64,000 bases of DNA from Winogradskyella sp. UBA3174 (GCF_002364335.1 NZ_DEXW01000064.1:1-64000), one strand, 5' to 3'; positions 17,723 to 28,115 are shown, numbered from the stretch's first letter. Notes: generated by a model from the letters alone, not told the origin. Program-made: numbers and translations.

Positions 17723-18619
17723 ATGGAAAGAGAAGAACTCATAAAAAAATGGTTAAACCATAATCTTAGTGCAGAAGAGCAAAAAGCTTTTGAGCAACTA
17801 ACAGGTTATGATGATTTAATTAAAATGAATAGCGCTTTAAATGGTTTTAAAGCACCTAACTTTTTTATTGATGAGAGTTATGAAGTTTTAACACCAAAAT
17901 TACAAGCTACTAATAAAAATGCGGCGTCTTGGTTTAAACCATTACTAAGAATCGCAGCTATTTTAGCAATTAGCCTCAGTACATATTATTATACGACTAC
18001 CTTAGAGACGGAGATTAATACGACTATAGCACAACAAACTAATATAACTTTACCAGACGCATCTACGGTAGATCTAAATGCTAATTCTACTTTGGCTTTT
18101 AATAAAAGTAAATGGGAAGAAAGCAGAATTGTAAGACTTAATGGCGAAGCCTTTTTTAAGGTTGCTAAAGGTCAGAAATTTGATGTGATTACAGATAATG
18201 GTATTGTAAGTGTTTTAGGTACAGAATTTAATGTAAAACAACGTACTGGATATTTTATGGTAACGTGTTATAAAGGCTTAGTTGCTGTAACACAAAACAA
18301 CAAAACTGTAAAATTAAAACCAGGACATACTTTCCGAATTATAGATGGGAAACTACTTGCAGATGAAAAAGAAAACACCACGCAACCAAACTGGTTGCGT
18401 GGTGAAAGTAGCTTTAAAAGTATGCCTTTAAAATATGTGATTTCAGAATTTGAGAATCAATATAATCAAAAAATAACGTTAGAAAATATTGATACATCTC
18501 GGCTATTTACTGGAAGCTTTATACATAAAAACATAGATTTAGCATTGAAATCTATTACAATACCTTTAAATTTAAGCTACAGTAAATCTAAAACATCTAT
18601 TTTACTAAAGCGTGAATAA
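17723..18619 (+). CDS. FecR-family anti-sigma factor
   Basis: A 298-residue inner-membrane anti-sigma regulator. The short cytoplasmic N-terminus (1-70) would hold the sigma factor, one transmembrane helix lies at about 72-91 ('WFKPLLRIAAILAISLSTYYY'), and the periplasmic FecR domain (about 100-205) shows 'LPDASTVDLNANSTLAF' and 'GEAFFKVAKGQKFDVITDNGIVSVLGTEFNV'. The C-terminal 230-298 part ('MPLKYVISEFENQYNQKITLEN') is the secretin/STN-like DUF4974 segment that contacts the receptor's signalling domain. It overlaps the receptor gene by 8 bp, which implies coupled translation. Confidence 0.95.
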   Translation: MEREELIKKWLNHNLSAEEQKAFEQLTGYDDLIKMNSALNGFKAPNFFIDESYEVLTPKLQATNKNAASWFKPLLRIAAILAISLSTYYYTTTLETEINTTIAQQTNITLPDASTVDLNANSTLAFNKSKWEESRIVRLNGEAFFKVAKGQKFDVITDNGIVSVLGTEFNVKQRTGYFMVTCYKGLVAVTQNNKTVKLKPGHTFRIIDGKLLADEKENTTQPNWLRGESSFKSMPLKYVISEFENQYNQKITLENIDTSRLFTGSFIHKNIDLALKSITIPLNLSYSKSKTSILLKRE

Positions 18620-20921
18620 AAAATTACGATGCCTAATTTTATTTCTTTTAGTGACTACCTTTTGCAGTTTAGCATATTGCCAAAACAAAAAGGAAGTACA
18701 GCCACTTGGTAAAATTCTACTGAATTTAGAAAAACGTTATAATGTAAAATTTTCGTTTGAACCAAAAACTATTGAAGGGTTAACCACAAATACGCTATAT
18801 CCAGAGTTATCACTTAAACAAGCCCTACAGCAATTAAGACTAATAACTAATCTTAATTTTAAGATACTAAGCAATCGATTTATTGCTATAACAAAATCGG
18901 ATGAATTAACAGAGAATGTACAACAGTTAGATGAAGTTGTTATAAACAACTATTTAACTAAAGGTCTGTCTAAAACTGTAAACGGGGCTGTTACTATAAA
19001 CACAAATTCTTTTACAATATTACCAGGTTTAATTGAACCAGATGTTTTACAAATTATTCAAAAACTACCCGGAGTAACAAGTGTAGATGAGCGTATTTCT
19101 AATATAAATGTTAGAGGTGGTACAAATGATCAAAACCTCATCTTATATGAAGGAATTCGCATGTATCAATCTGGACATTTTTTTGGATTAATATCTGCTT
19201 TTAATCCTTATTTATCTGAAGAAGTAAATGTTTCTAAAAACGGAACAAGTTCTAAATATGGAGATGGAGTCTCTAGTATTATCTCTATAAAAAATTCTGA
19301 TGTTATTGATAACAAACATAAAAGTGGTGTCGGTTTCAATCTATTGAGCGCAGATGGTTATGCTAAAATTCCATTATCTAAAAAGACTGAATTACAATTA
19401 TCTGCCAGACGTTCTTTTACAGATATTTTAGTATCAAAAACTTACGATTCTTATTTTGATCGCATTTTTAGAGATTCTGAATTAAACGCAACAAATGATT
19501 TAAATACGCTACTATCTTTAGATGAGCGGTTTTTATTTTATGACTTTAATGCTAAGTTTTTATATGATATTAATGAGACCTCCAAGCTTCGAGTTAATAT
19601 CTTAAATATTTACAATAGTTTAGATTACAATCAAATTTTTACAACATCAGATAATAATCTTCAAGAAAGTCGGAGTGCTTTAGACCAAGTAAGTTATGGT
19701 GCTAGTATTAATTACTCTAAAGTTTGGAATACGGATTTAGTTACATCCGTAGAAGCTTACTATTCTAATTATAATCTTGACGCCAATAACTTTGACGTTA
19801 CTAATAACACTCGCCTCGAGCAAACTAATGAAGTCGCTGATTATGGCTTAAGAGTAGACATTACAAAAACTATTGATGCCTCAACAAAAATAAATAGTGG
19901 TTATCAATTTAATGAAGTTGGAGTCTCTAATTTAGAAGATGTCACCAATCCTATTTTTACTAGTTTCAAAAAGGAAATTATTAGAACACATGCTGTATTT
20001 AGTGAAGTAGAGTGGAAATCTGATTCTAGAAATACCTATCTGCGTTTTGGTGCGAGAATAAACTATTTTGAAAAACTTTCTGAAATTTTAATGGAACCAA
20101 GATTAACGTTTAATCAAAAAATCCTTGACCGCTTTAGACTTGAAATTTTAGGAGAATTGAAAAGTCAATCTATAACTCAAATCATTGATTTACAACAAGA
20201 TTTTTTTGGTATAGAAAAGCGCAGATGGCAATTGGCAAACAACGAGAATGTTCCACTTATAAAAAGTCAACAAGCTTCAATTGGTATTAGTTACAATTAT
20301 AATGGTTTACTCATATCAGCAGAAGGTTATTATAAAAATGTATCTGAAATAACAGCAAGAAGTCAAGGCTTTCAAAATCAATTTCAATTTACAAATGACA
20401 TTGGCTCTTATAACATAAGAGGTATCGATTTTCTAATTAATAAAAGTTTTAATCAATTTAGTTCTTGGTTGAGCTATACTTACAGTAAAAATCAATATCA
20501 ATTTGAAAACTTAAATAGCGGAGACGCTTTTGCTAACACTTTAGACCTTACACACGTAGTTAATACTTCATTTATGTACAGTCGAGATAAATTTAAAATT
20601 GGCATTGGTATGAATTGGCATTCTGGCAGACCTTTTACCAAACCATCCGCAGTACAAAACACAACCAATTCTGACATAGAATACGATGCACCAAATAGCT
20701 CTAGGCTAACAGATTATTTTAGAACAGACATATCGGCAACTTATAATTTTAAACTTTCAAAAGGCATAGATGTAGAAGCAGGAGCATCTATATGGAATAT
20801 TCTTAATCAGACTAATATTATCAATCGTTTTTACACAACAGATTCAGATGATGCTATTATTGAAATTAATAATAGGTCATTAAAATTTACACCTAACTTT
20901 AGCTTAAGGTTTAATTTTTAG
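18612..20921 (+). CDS. TonB-dependent receptor with STN signalling domain (FecA-like)
   Basis: A 769-residue outer-membrane transducer starting at a GTG inside the end of fecR. Residues 1-23 are a signal peptide. Residues about 30-95 are a secretin/TonB N-terminal (STN) domain ('LGKILLNLEKRYNVKFSFEPKTI'), which talks to FecR. The plug includes 'LQIIQKLPGVTSVDERISNINVRGGTNDQNLILYEGIRMYQ' and the rest is a 22-strand-type beta barrel ending in 'FSLRFNF' with a terminal Phe. Plug features fit a receptor for iron complexes or another scarce nutrient. No SusD partner is next to it, so a glycan system is unlikely. Confidence 0.94.
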   Translation: MNKKLRCLILFLLVTTFCSLAYCQNKKEVQPLGKILLNLEKRYNVKFSFEPKTIEGLTTNTLYPELSLKQALQQLRLITNLNFKILSNRFIAITKSDELTENVQQLDEVVINNYLTKGLSKTVNGAVTINTNSFTILPGLIEPDVLQIIQKLPGVTSVDERISNINVRGGTNDQNLILYEGIRMYQSGHFFGLISAFNPYLSEEVNVSKNGTSSKYGDGVSSIISIKNSDVIDNKHKSGVGFNLLSADGYAKIPLSKKTELQLSARRSFTDILVSKTYDSYFDRIFRDSELNATNDLNTLLSLDERFLFYDFNAKFLYDINETSKLRVNILNIYNSLDYNQIFTTSDNNLQESRSALDQVSYGASINYSKVWNTDLVTSVEAYYSNYNLDANNFDVTNNTRLEQTNEVADYGLRVDITKTIDASTKINSGYQFNEVGVSNLEDVTNPIFTSFKKEIIRTHAVFSEVEWKSDSRNTYLRFGARINYFEKLSEILMEPRLTFNQKILDRFRLEILGELKSQSITQIIDLQQDFFGIEKRRWQLANNENVPLIKSQQASIGISYNYNGLLISAEGYYKNVSEITARSQGFQNQFQFTNDIGSYNIRGIDFLINKSFNQFSSWLSYTYSKNQYQFENLNSGDAFANTLDLTHVVNTSFMYSRDKFKIGIGMNWHSGRPFTKPSAVQNTTNSDIEYDAPNSSRLTDYFRTDISATYNFKLSKGIDVEAGASIWNILNQTNIINRFYTTDSDDAIIEINNRSLKFTPNFSLRFNF

Positions 20922-20957
20922 TTGTTAATTGTATCCTTGTAACCAATCAGTTAACTT

Positions 20958-22235
20958 ATTATCAGAACTTACTTTAAATTTTATACTCTCAGTATAAGCC
21001 TTGTAATTTGCTTATGCAGTTTTGGACAAAATCAAGACAGCACTATAGTAAATTCAATATTTATTATTCCAGAAGTTATCATAGGAAAAACCCTTGAAGC
21101 AAATACTGATTTCCCAGAAACATCGTTACAAAAAAATATATTTTTTAGTTTAGGTCGCTATAATTTTAGTCGAAATAAAGAATGGGCTGCACGTCTAAAT
21201 TATCCAAAAACTGGCATATCTGCAGGCTATATAGATTTTGGTAATTCAGAAAAAATAGGTCGTGCTTATATTCTAATGCCTTTTATTGAATTTTCGATAT
21301 TTAAAAAATCAGTATCAGGTCTAAATCTACATATTGGTATTGGAGGGTCTTACATGGACACACAGTACAATATTGAAACTAATGCATTAAACAAGGCTAT
21401 TACAACTAAAGTCAATTGGTCTTTTAGATCATTTGTATATTATGATATGTTTAAATCTAACACAACTGATTGGAGGTTTGGATTAGGCTTTTTACATCAT
21501 TCTAATGGCCATGCAAAACTACCTAATCAAGGTCTTAATTCTTTAGCAGCGAGTCTGTCAGCTAAAATTGATACTAAAACAAAACCTAAAATTGATACTA
21601 AACCTCATAACTTTAAATCTAAATCGCAAACCTACATTACTACAAGATTTGGTTTCGGACAAAATGTCTTATCTGAAACGTTTAATACCAAAAAAGAAGT
21701 CTATACATTTTCTATGTCTGCCGGTAAAATAATAAACAACACCTTTAAGTTTGGAGGTGGTTTCTACTAGAGGTTTTATGAACATTATTATGATTATATA
21801 AAAAATAACGAATTGCTAATAGAGGAACAATTTTCTCAGTTTAGAGATAATCCTTATGGTTATGCTACTAATTTTGGTGTTTTTGCAACATCAGAACTTT
21901 TATTAGATCATTTTGGTTTTGAGTTAGATCTAGGCCTAAACATTTATAAACCATTTTATAAAGTAGATTGGCAACTTAATCAAGGGTATTCTTTTGAAAA
22001 CGGAAATGGAGATACCGTCGAAGTTCTTGGTGAGTTAGATTGGTACTACGAGATTAAGCTAACAGTTTCTGCTAGAATGGGATTAAAATATTATCTCTGG
22101 ACAACTAATAAAGCACCAAAACATAATATCTTTATTGGAGTACATATTAATACGAATTTAGGACAAGCAGACTTTACCGAACTAAGCTTGGGTTACGTTT
22201 ACCGACTTAACATAAAAGAAACTACCGGAATCTAA
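20958..22235 (+). pseudogene. PagL-like lipid A deacylase (acyloxyacyl hydrolase), broken
   Basis: One reading frame from about 20958 to the stop at 22235 encodes about 425 residues of an outer-membrane beta-barrel acyl hydrolase. A signal peptide ends at 'VICLCSFGQ'. Then come 'IIPEVIIGKTLEANTDFPET', 'RLNYPKTGISAGYIDFGN', and the PagL active-site pattern 'LHHSNGHAKLPNQGLNSL' with catalytic His and Ser. Two lesions are seen: no ATG/GTG/TTG at the expected start (it would be an ATT at 20958), and an in-frame TAG at 21768-21770 inside the conserved 'GGGFY-stop-RFYEHYYDYI' stretch. Without the lesions the barrel is complete. It follows the TonB-dependent receptor by 36 bp. Readthrough or a local sequence error remain possible. 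Confidence 0.8.
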
Positions 22236-22314
22236 GCTTGGCATAGCGACCATCATTTGGCACATATTAAACAAGCATTAAAATTTAAAGGAAAATTTAA
22301 CTAGATGAAAACCT

Positions 22315-23619
22315 TTAAGGTATTTCGGTTTTAATCCTCTCTTTTTCTGCTTGTTTTTCTTTCTCCTTTTTAATATTAGCTCTTATTTTTTCAATAGCCG
22401 ATTCTATAGATTTATCTGGTTCTATTAGATTATACTCACCCCAAAAATCGGGATCAGTAAAACCCGAAATAGCATCCGTAATTATTACTGTTGACCGCAG
22501 TCTGTCTTTATTTTTAATCTTTTTATTTGTTGCTGTAGTTTCCCAATCTGTCACAGCCATTTCACTAGACAATGTGTAGACTTTATTAAAAATTTCTCGC
22601 TTTTTATTGACCTTAAATTTCAAATCTAAATTAGAATAACTGTAATACCATTTATCACCTTTTGCTTTATAATCTACACGATAATTAGCCTCTAAAGGAT
22701 AAACAATTACATCTCTAGGTTTTTTTCTAACCAATAAGTTTTTAGATTTCCTTTTATTACTTACATCTAAAGAATATTTAGCACTTACCAATGCCAAGGA
22801 TCTCACATCAATATACAACTTACCAGTATAGTTTAAATTTAAACTCTTATTTTTTGGCTTAAAATTTACAACATAGACATTTCTATTATTAATAGTAGAA
22901 GGAGGATCGAATGAAAAACTATATGTTGCAATAGATTCGTCAGTAAAAATATATTCAGGGTACTTCATAACATCTAAATATATAGTTGAAAATGGACCAC
23001 CTTGTAGTTTTACCGATACCGTATCTAATCGCTTATAATCAGTGTTTTTCCTTGCTTTATTCAGTTTTATAGCGTCTCGTTGAGACGATGTGTGTGGTTG
23101 CTTAAGTATACTAACAACAGCCTCTGTTAAAGAAACATTTCTATTACGACGTTTTATAGTTTCTCTGTAAAAGGCGGTCATAAAAACCGACTGATTTTGT
23201 GAGTTTTTATTTTTGTCTTCAAAAACTTTCAAAACTAAGTTCTCTGCGTTTTTATATGCATTAATACTCACTGTGGAAAGCGCTGTTACTGCTTGACTAA
23301 GTTTAATATTAGTTTCTTTAGAGAACTCAGATAGTGGTAAGATTTTTGTACTATAACCCAATAAGGAAATAACAACTTTAGAATTTGAATACTTGTTTGG
23401 CACCTTAAGTAAAAATTCTCCTTCAGAGTTTGTTATTATGGCAATATTAGTTTCCAAAATATTAAGACTAACCGACTCTAAAACTCTATTAGATTTAGCA
23501 TCTAACACATTGCCTTTATATTCGGTAAAACTCGTTTGTGCGTTTGTCAAAAAACTGAATACAGTCGTTACAAATAGAAATAATAAATAGCGTTTTTTAT
23601 TAAAAATAGAAGGTCTCAT
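22315..23619 (-). CDS. Carboxypeptidase-like regulatory-domain protein
   Basis: A 434-residue exported protein. Residues 1-28 are a signal peptide (FLTNAQ). Residues about 33-110 are a CarboxypepD_reg-like beta sandwich ('YKGNVLDAKSNRVLESVSLNILETNIAIITNSEGEFLLKVP ... VVISLLGYSTK'). The rest has 'FMTAFYRETIKRRNRNVSLTEAVVSI' and 'LYIDVRSLALVSAKYSLDV', features of a Bacteroidota family of unknown function found in the envelope. The C-terminus is a Lys/Glu-rich helix. The gene is alone between convergent and same-strand neighbours. Confidence 0.85.
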   Translation of the reverse strand: MRPSIFNKKRYLLFLFVTTVFSFLTNAQTSFTEYKGNVLDAKSNRVLESVSLNILETNIAIITNSEGEFLLKVPNKYSNSKVVISLLGYSTKILPLSEFSKETNIKLSQAVTALSTVSINAYKNAENLVLKVFEDKNKNSQNQSVFMTAFYRETIKRRNRNVSLTEAVVSILKQPHTSSQRDAIKLNKARKNTDYKRLDTVSVKLQGGPFSTIYLDVMKYPEYIFTDESIATYSFSFDPPSTINNRNVYVVNFKPKNKSLNLNYTGKLYIDVRSLALVSAKYSLDVSNKRKSKNLLVRKKPRDVIVYPLEANYRVDYKAKGDKWYYSYSNLDLKFKVNKKREIFNKVYTLSSEMAVTDWETTATNKKIKNKDRLRSTVIITDAISGFTDPDFWGEYNLIEPDKSIESAIEKIRANIKKEKEKQAEKERIKTEIP

Positions 23620-23732
23620 AGCAATAAAATTTAAATCATAGCTTTACTAAGATACGACTAAACCATATACACTTTATTAACCAAAATGTTAAATAGTTGA
23701 CCTATATTTTATTATCTCTAATTCTAAAGACT

Positions 23733-25514
23733 TTACATACGCTCAGGAACCTCAATCCCTAAGATTTTAAATGCATTCTTTATAGTTTGCCCAACAGTTT
23801 GAGACAACGCTACTCTGAAACCTTTTTCTAAGTCTGAATCTGCACCAAGAATGGATACATTTTGGTAAAATGAATTAAAATCCTTCACTAAATCGTAAGT
23901 GTAGTTTGCGATTAGCGCAGGACTATGTTGGTCTGCAGCACTCTGAATTACCTCTGGGAAGTTTTCTAATTGCTTTATTAATTGTTTCTCTTTATCGTGA
24001 AATTGCATCTCAACTACGTTTAGTGCAATATATTCTTTTACATCAGCCTTTCTTAAAATAGATTGAATTCTCGCATACGTATATTGTATAAACGGTCCTG
24101 TGTTTCCTTGAAAATCAATAGATTCTTTAGGATCAAACAAAATTCGTTTTTTAGGATCTACTTTTAAGATGTAATATTTTAAAGCACCTAAACCAATGGT
24201 TTTATAAAGTTCTTTCTTTTCAGCTTCTGAATAATCTTCAAGCTTACCGAGTTCTTTAGATATCTCTTCAGCAGTATCTGCCATTTCTTTAATTAAATCA
24301 TCTGCATCTACTACAGTTCCTTCTCTACTCTTCATTTTTCCACTTGGCAAATCTACCATACCATAGCTTAAATGGAATAAGTTTTTTGCCCAATCAAAAC
24401 CAAGCTTCTTTAAGATTAAGAATAAGACCTTAAAATGATAATCTTGCTCATTACCAACAGTATAAACCATACCACCAACATCTGGATAATCTTTTATACG
24501 CTGAATCGCAGTTCCAATATCTTGGGTCATATAAACCGCGGTTCCATCGCTACGTAAAACGATTTTTCTATCTAAACCATCTTCTGTTAAATCACACCAA
24601 ACCGAACCGTCAGTATCTTCTTCAAAAACTTTTGTTTTAAGACCTTCAGCAACAAATTCTTTTCCTAATAAATACGTATCGCTTTCATAATAATAAGTAT
24701 CAAAATCTACACCAATATTTTTATATGTTACATCAAAACCATCATAAACCCATTGGTTCATTTTTTTCCAAAGTGAAACAACTTCGTTATCACCAGCTTC
24801 CCATTTTCGTAGCATTTCTTGAGCTTCAAGTAAAATTGGAGCATTCTTTTTTGCTACATCTTCAGACTGTCCTTGAGCAACTAATTCTGAAATTTCAACT
24901 TTATAAACTTGATCAAACTTCACATAATAATTACCAACCAACTTATCGCCTTTCAATCCTGTAGATTCAGGAGTTTCACCATTTCCAAAACGTTGCCAAG
25001 CCAGCATACTTTTACAAATATGAATTCCTCTGTCGTTTATAATTTGTGTTTTGTAAACTTTTTTACCAGAAGCTTTTATAATTTCTGCAACGCTGTAACC
25101 TAACAATACATTTCTTACATGTCCTAAATGCAAAGGTTTATTGGTATTCGGTGAAGAATACTCAACCATTACTGCCTTTTCATCATTTACTTCAGAGAAA
25201 CCATAATTAGTTTCACCTTTTATAGACTGAAAAAAATCTAAATAGTAACTATCACTAATTTCTATATTTAAAAAACCTTTAACGACATTAAACCCTAGTA
25301 CTAAATCTACATTATCTAGTAAATACTGACCTACTTGTTCACCTATAACGACAGGATTCCCTTTTACCACGCGTAACATCGGAAACACAACAATAGTAAT
25401 ATCACCAGCAAATTCTTTGCGAGTTGCCTGAAACTCTACCGATTCTAATTCTGATTGAAACAACACTTTTATGGCTGCTTTTACATGTAATTTTAAAGTC
25501 TGTTGAAGATTCAT
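23733..25514 (-). CDS. argS: Arginyl-tRNA synthetase
   Basis: A 593-residue class I aminoacyl-tRNA synthetase that charges tRNA-Arg. An N-terminal arginyl-specific domain (1-100) precedes the HIGH-type motif 'NTNKPLHLGHVRN' (His129 to His132). The second-half KMSKS region appears as 'GKMKSREG', as in many ArgRS proteins. The C-terminal anticodon-binding domain includes 'IQYTYARIQSILRKA' and ends with the typical 'ALLxxTGQTIKNAFKILGIEVPERM'-like tail. Full length and no sign of damage. Confidence 0.98.
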   Translation of the reverse strand: MNLQQTLKLHVKAAIKVLFQSELESVEFQATRKEFAGDITIVVFPMLRVVKGNPVVIGEQVGQYLLDNVDLVLGFNVVKGFLNIEISDSYYLDFFQSIKGETNYGFSEVNDEKAVMVEYSSPNTNKPLHLGHVRNVLLGYSVAEIIKASGKKVYKTQIINDRGIHICKSMLAWQRFGNGETPESTGLKGDKLVGNYYVKFDQVYKVEISELVAQGQSEDVAKKNAPILLEAQEMLRKWEAGDNEVVSLWKKMNQWVYDGFDVTYKNIGVDFDTYYYESDTYLLGKEFVAEGLKTKVFEEDTDGSVWCDLTEDGLDRKIVLRSDGTAVYMTQDIGTAIQRIKDYPDVGGMVYTVGNEQDYHFKVLFLILKKLGFDWAKNLFHLSYGMVDLPSGKMKSREGTVVDADDLIKEMADTAEEISKELGKLEDYSEAEKKELYKTIGLGALKYYILKVDPKKRILFDPKESIDFQGNTGPFIQYTYARIQSILRKADVKEYIALNVVEMQFHDKEKQLIKQLENFPEVIQSAADQHSPALIANYTYDLVKDFNSFYQNVSILGADSDLEKGFRVALSQTVGQTIKNAFKILGIEVPERM

Positions 25515-25654
25515 TATCGTCTTGTATTTTGGCGTTATAAAACGCTTGCAAAGATAGAAGTTTTATTATTCTATTGAGATTTTGAACATTCTTAATTTAT
25601 TGACTCTAAAGCAAGTTAATTAAATATCTATTATGAAGGAAAAACAGGTACAAT

Positions 25655-25740
25655 TACACGACTTTAATCGCACCGAAATCTAATTCATTTTCTTCATAAA
25701 GCATAACGTGTTTTAAACCAATTTAAGCATAAAAATCTGA
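25655..25740 (-). pseudogene. Possible remnant of an acetyltransferase-like gene end
   Basis: On the minus strand a frame with one internal stop reads 'FYA-stop-IGLKHVMLYEENELDFGAIKVV' and then stops. The pattern 'FYxKxGFKxVxLYE' resembles the C-terminal end of a GNAT acetyltransferase. No upstream body remains. This is weak evidence from a short stretch. The surrounding 25515-25930 spacer holds nothing else I recognise. Confidence 0.25.
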
Positions 25741-25936
25741 TAATCAACACAATAGATAAATAGTGCATTTCATCGATGATTAGGTAGTTTTCCTATGATT
25801 TCTACCGTTGGTCGATATGGCTTTTCTTTTTAAATTTTCATTGGACGCTTTATCTAATTTATTGGTATTAAATCCTGATTATTAGTGTATTTGAAGGTAT
25901 AGTGCGATTTTTGGTTTGCTATTAATCAATGTCCCA

Positions 25937-26004
25937 AAACATTAATGAGGCTTAATTATCAAACATTAATAACGTTGTTATTGTTTAGTGTTGACTTACT
26001 TTTG
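25937..26004 (+). promoter_or_regulatory. Candidate promoter with direct and inverted repeats before the TPR-kinase gene
   Basis: A Bacteroidetes-type -7 element TACTTTTG lies at 25997-26004, with GTTG 19 bp upstream as the -33 element (25974-25977). Two copies of AAACATTAAT (25937-25946 and 25961-25970) and an inverted repeat AATAAC-GTT-GTTATT (25968-25982) overlap or precede the -33 element. Such an arrangement would suit a bound regulator. Confidence 0.5.
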
Positions 26005-26066
26005 ATATCCCTCCATAAAAGTCACATACACCAAAACATCGCACTTCGTCTTATTCGTATAAGAGG

Positions 26067-28115
26067 ATGAAGCAATTAATGACATTAGTTGTACTTCTTG
26101 TATCACTATCCGTTTTTTCGCAAAACGAGAGAATAGATAGTCTTACGATACAATTAGCTTATCAAAACCAAGATTCTTCTAAGGTTGATACGTCGCTAAT
26201 GCTCATTAAAGAACTTTACAAAGCCGAAGATTATAAAAAAGCGACGCTATTTGTAAACCAAACTTCAAAACTTTCAAAACAAATAAACTATACTAAAGGA
26301 CTAGCGGGTAGCAACTACTTTAGAGCATTAATCTTTGCCAACCAAAACGATTATTATAATGCTATAGATAACTATAATAAATCTAGAAACTATTACTTAC
26401 AGATTAGGGACACACTTGGTGTTGCTAAAGTAAGCAACAGTATAGGGCTCTTAGAGATTAAACGTGGCAACTACGCTAAAGGCCTTAAAAATTCACTATC
26501 AGCTATAGCCATTTTTGAAAAACGCAATTTAAAGAGTGAATTAAGCACTGCTTATAATAATTTAGCAGAAGCTTATTATAAGACTAATCAAATAGATAAA
26601 GCCATAGATTTTAATTTTAAGGCTTTAGAAATTCGCAAACAAACTAGTGATAGAAGTGGAATTAAATTATCTACTAAAAATATAGCCGACTTATATTCGA
26701 TAAGAAAAGAACACCGCAAAGCTATTGAGTACTACGAAAATGTACTCGAAATTTTAAATCCTGAAACTGATCAAGATTTACGTGGTGAAATTTTACCAAA
26801 ACTTGGAAGTGAATATTTAAGATTTAATGAATATGAAAAAGCCTCTATGTATTTAGTAGAAGGTTTAAAATACAATCGAAAACAAGATAATAAAGAAGGC
26901 CTTTTAAGAGCATTAAATGCTATTGGAAACTTAAATCTTCAAAAGAAGAAAGTAAAATTAGCAGAGCTTCAATTAAATGAAGCTTATGATATTGCTCAAA
27001 AAATTGATAATAAAACTGAACTTTTAGAAAACTATAAACTTCATGTTGCTTTAGACTCAACACGTGGTTATTATCAAAATGCATTCTTTTGGCAGAATAA
27101 ATATTACGATCTTAAAGAAGAACTATCTAAAACAGATCAACCAAAATTTCCAACAGATATTAAGTCATTAGACTTGACTAATAATGAAGAGAATGCGATT
27201 TTTTTAAATATTGAAAACAACAAACCTGCAAACGTATCTTGGTTAAATAATCCAATACTTATTTACGGTCTTATCATTGCAATTCTATTTTTATCCACCT
27301 TACTGTTACTTAATTTTCTAAAAAGTAAAAAGCAAAAAATTACTATTGCCAAACAAGTAGAAAAACTAGAGCAAGAACAAGTTAGAAATGAAGCTATACT
27401 AGAACAGACACATTATCTTGAAGAAGTTAACCAAGTAAAGGATAAGTTATTCTCAATTGTTTCTCACGATTTGAAGGATTCTATTTCCTCAATAAAAGCC
27501 TTTTTAGATTTATTAAAAGAAGACAGTATTTCTAAAGAAGAATTTGATGAATTAATACCTGAGTTAAGTGAAAACGCAAATAATGCATCTTCACTTTTAT
27601 TCAATTTATTAAACTGGTCTAAATCTCAAATGCAAAATTTAGAGCCAAAACCAGTGTTGTTTAATATCCAAGATGTGTTTCATACTAAAATGGCATTGGT
27701 AGAGCAGAAAGTAGAAGATAAACGTATTGTATTTATTGATGAGTCGCAACGCGATTTTGTTTACGCAGACAAGAGTATGGTAGAGATTGTGATTCAGAAT
27801 TTAATAACCAACGCTGTTAAATTTAGTAGAACTGGCGATGTTATTACAGTTTCTAACCAAGATGTTGATGGAAAAGCATTAATCTGTATAGAAGATACAG
27901 GTGTTGGTATATCTCGAGAAAATATTGACAAGCTTTTTAATGCTAACAAAAACTTTACTACTGTTGGTACTAAAAACGAAAAAGGGACTGGTCTTGGTCT
28001 TACAATTGCTAAAGATTTAGTAGAACTAAATGAAGGCAAGATTTGGGTTGAAAGCACACAAAATGTTGGTAGCAAATTCTTTATTGAACTACCAAAAGCA
28101 GCGTCACAAGCTTAA
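26067..28115 (+). CDS. TPR-containing hybrid-less sensor histidine kinase (HisKA type)
   Basis: A 682-residue membrane histidine kinase. Residues 1-18 are a signal peptide, and about 30-380 are TPR repeats ('KVSNSIGLLEIKRGNYAKGLKNSLSA', 'STAYNNLAEAYYKTNQIDKAIDF'), predicted periplasmic. A transmembrane helix is at 395-417, then a coiled coil. The phospho-acceptor is His467 in 'FSIVSHDLKDSISSIKAF'; the usual Arg-x-Pro after the His is replaced by Lys-Asp-Ser. The ATPase domain has 'NLITNAVKFS', 'DTGVGIS' and 'GTGLGLTIAKDLV'. No response regulator gene is adjacent and no receiver domain is fused. Confidence 0.93.
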   Translation: MKQLMTLVVLLVSLSVFSQNERIDSLTIQLAYQNQDSSKVDTSLMLIKELYKAEDYKKATLFVNQTSKLSKQINYTKGLAGSNYFRALIFANQNDYYNAIDNYNKSRNYYLQIRDTLGVAKVSNSIGLLEIKRGNYAKGLKNSLSAIAIFEKRNLKSELSTAYNNLAEAYYKTNQIDKAIDFNFKALEIRKQTSDRSGIKLSTKNIADLYSIRKEHRKAIEYYENVLEILNPETDQDLRGEILPKLGSEYLRFNEYEKASMYLVEGLKYNRKQDNKEGLLRALNAIGNLNLQKKKVKLAELQLNEAYDIAQKIDNKTELLENYKLHVALDSTRGYYQNAFFWQNKYYDLKEELSKTDQPKFPTDIKSLDLTNNEENAIFLNIENNKPANVSWLNNPILIYGLIIAILFLSTLLLLNFLKSKKQKITIAKQVEKLEQEQVRNEAILEQTHYLEEVNQVKDKLFSIVSHDLKDSISSIKAFLDLLKEDSISKEEFDELIPELSENANNASSLLFNLLNWSKSQMQNLEPKPVLFNIQDVFHTKMALVEQKVEDKRIVFIDESQRDFVYADKSMVEIVIQNLITNAVKFSRTGDVITVSNQDVDGKALICIEDTGVGISRENIDKLFNANKNFTTVGTKNEKGTGLGLTIAKDLVELNEGKIWVESTQNVGSKFFIELPKAASQA

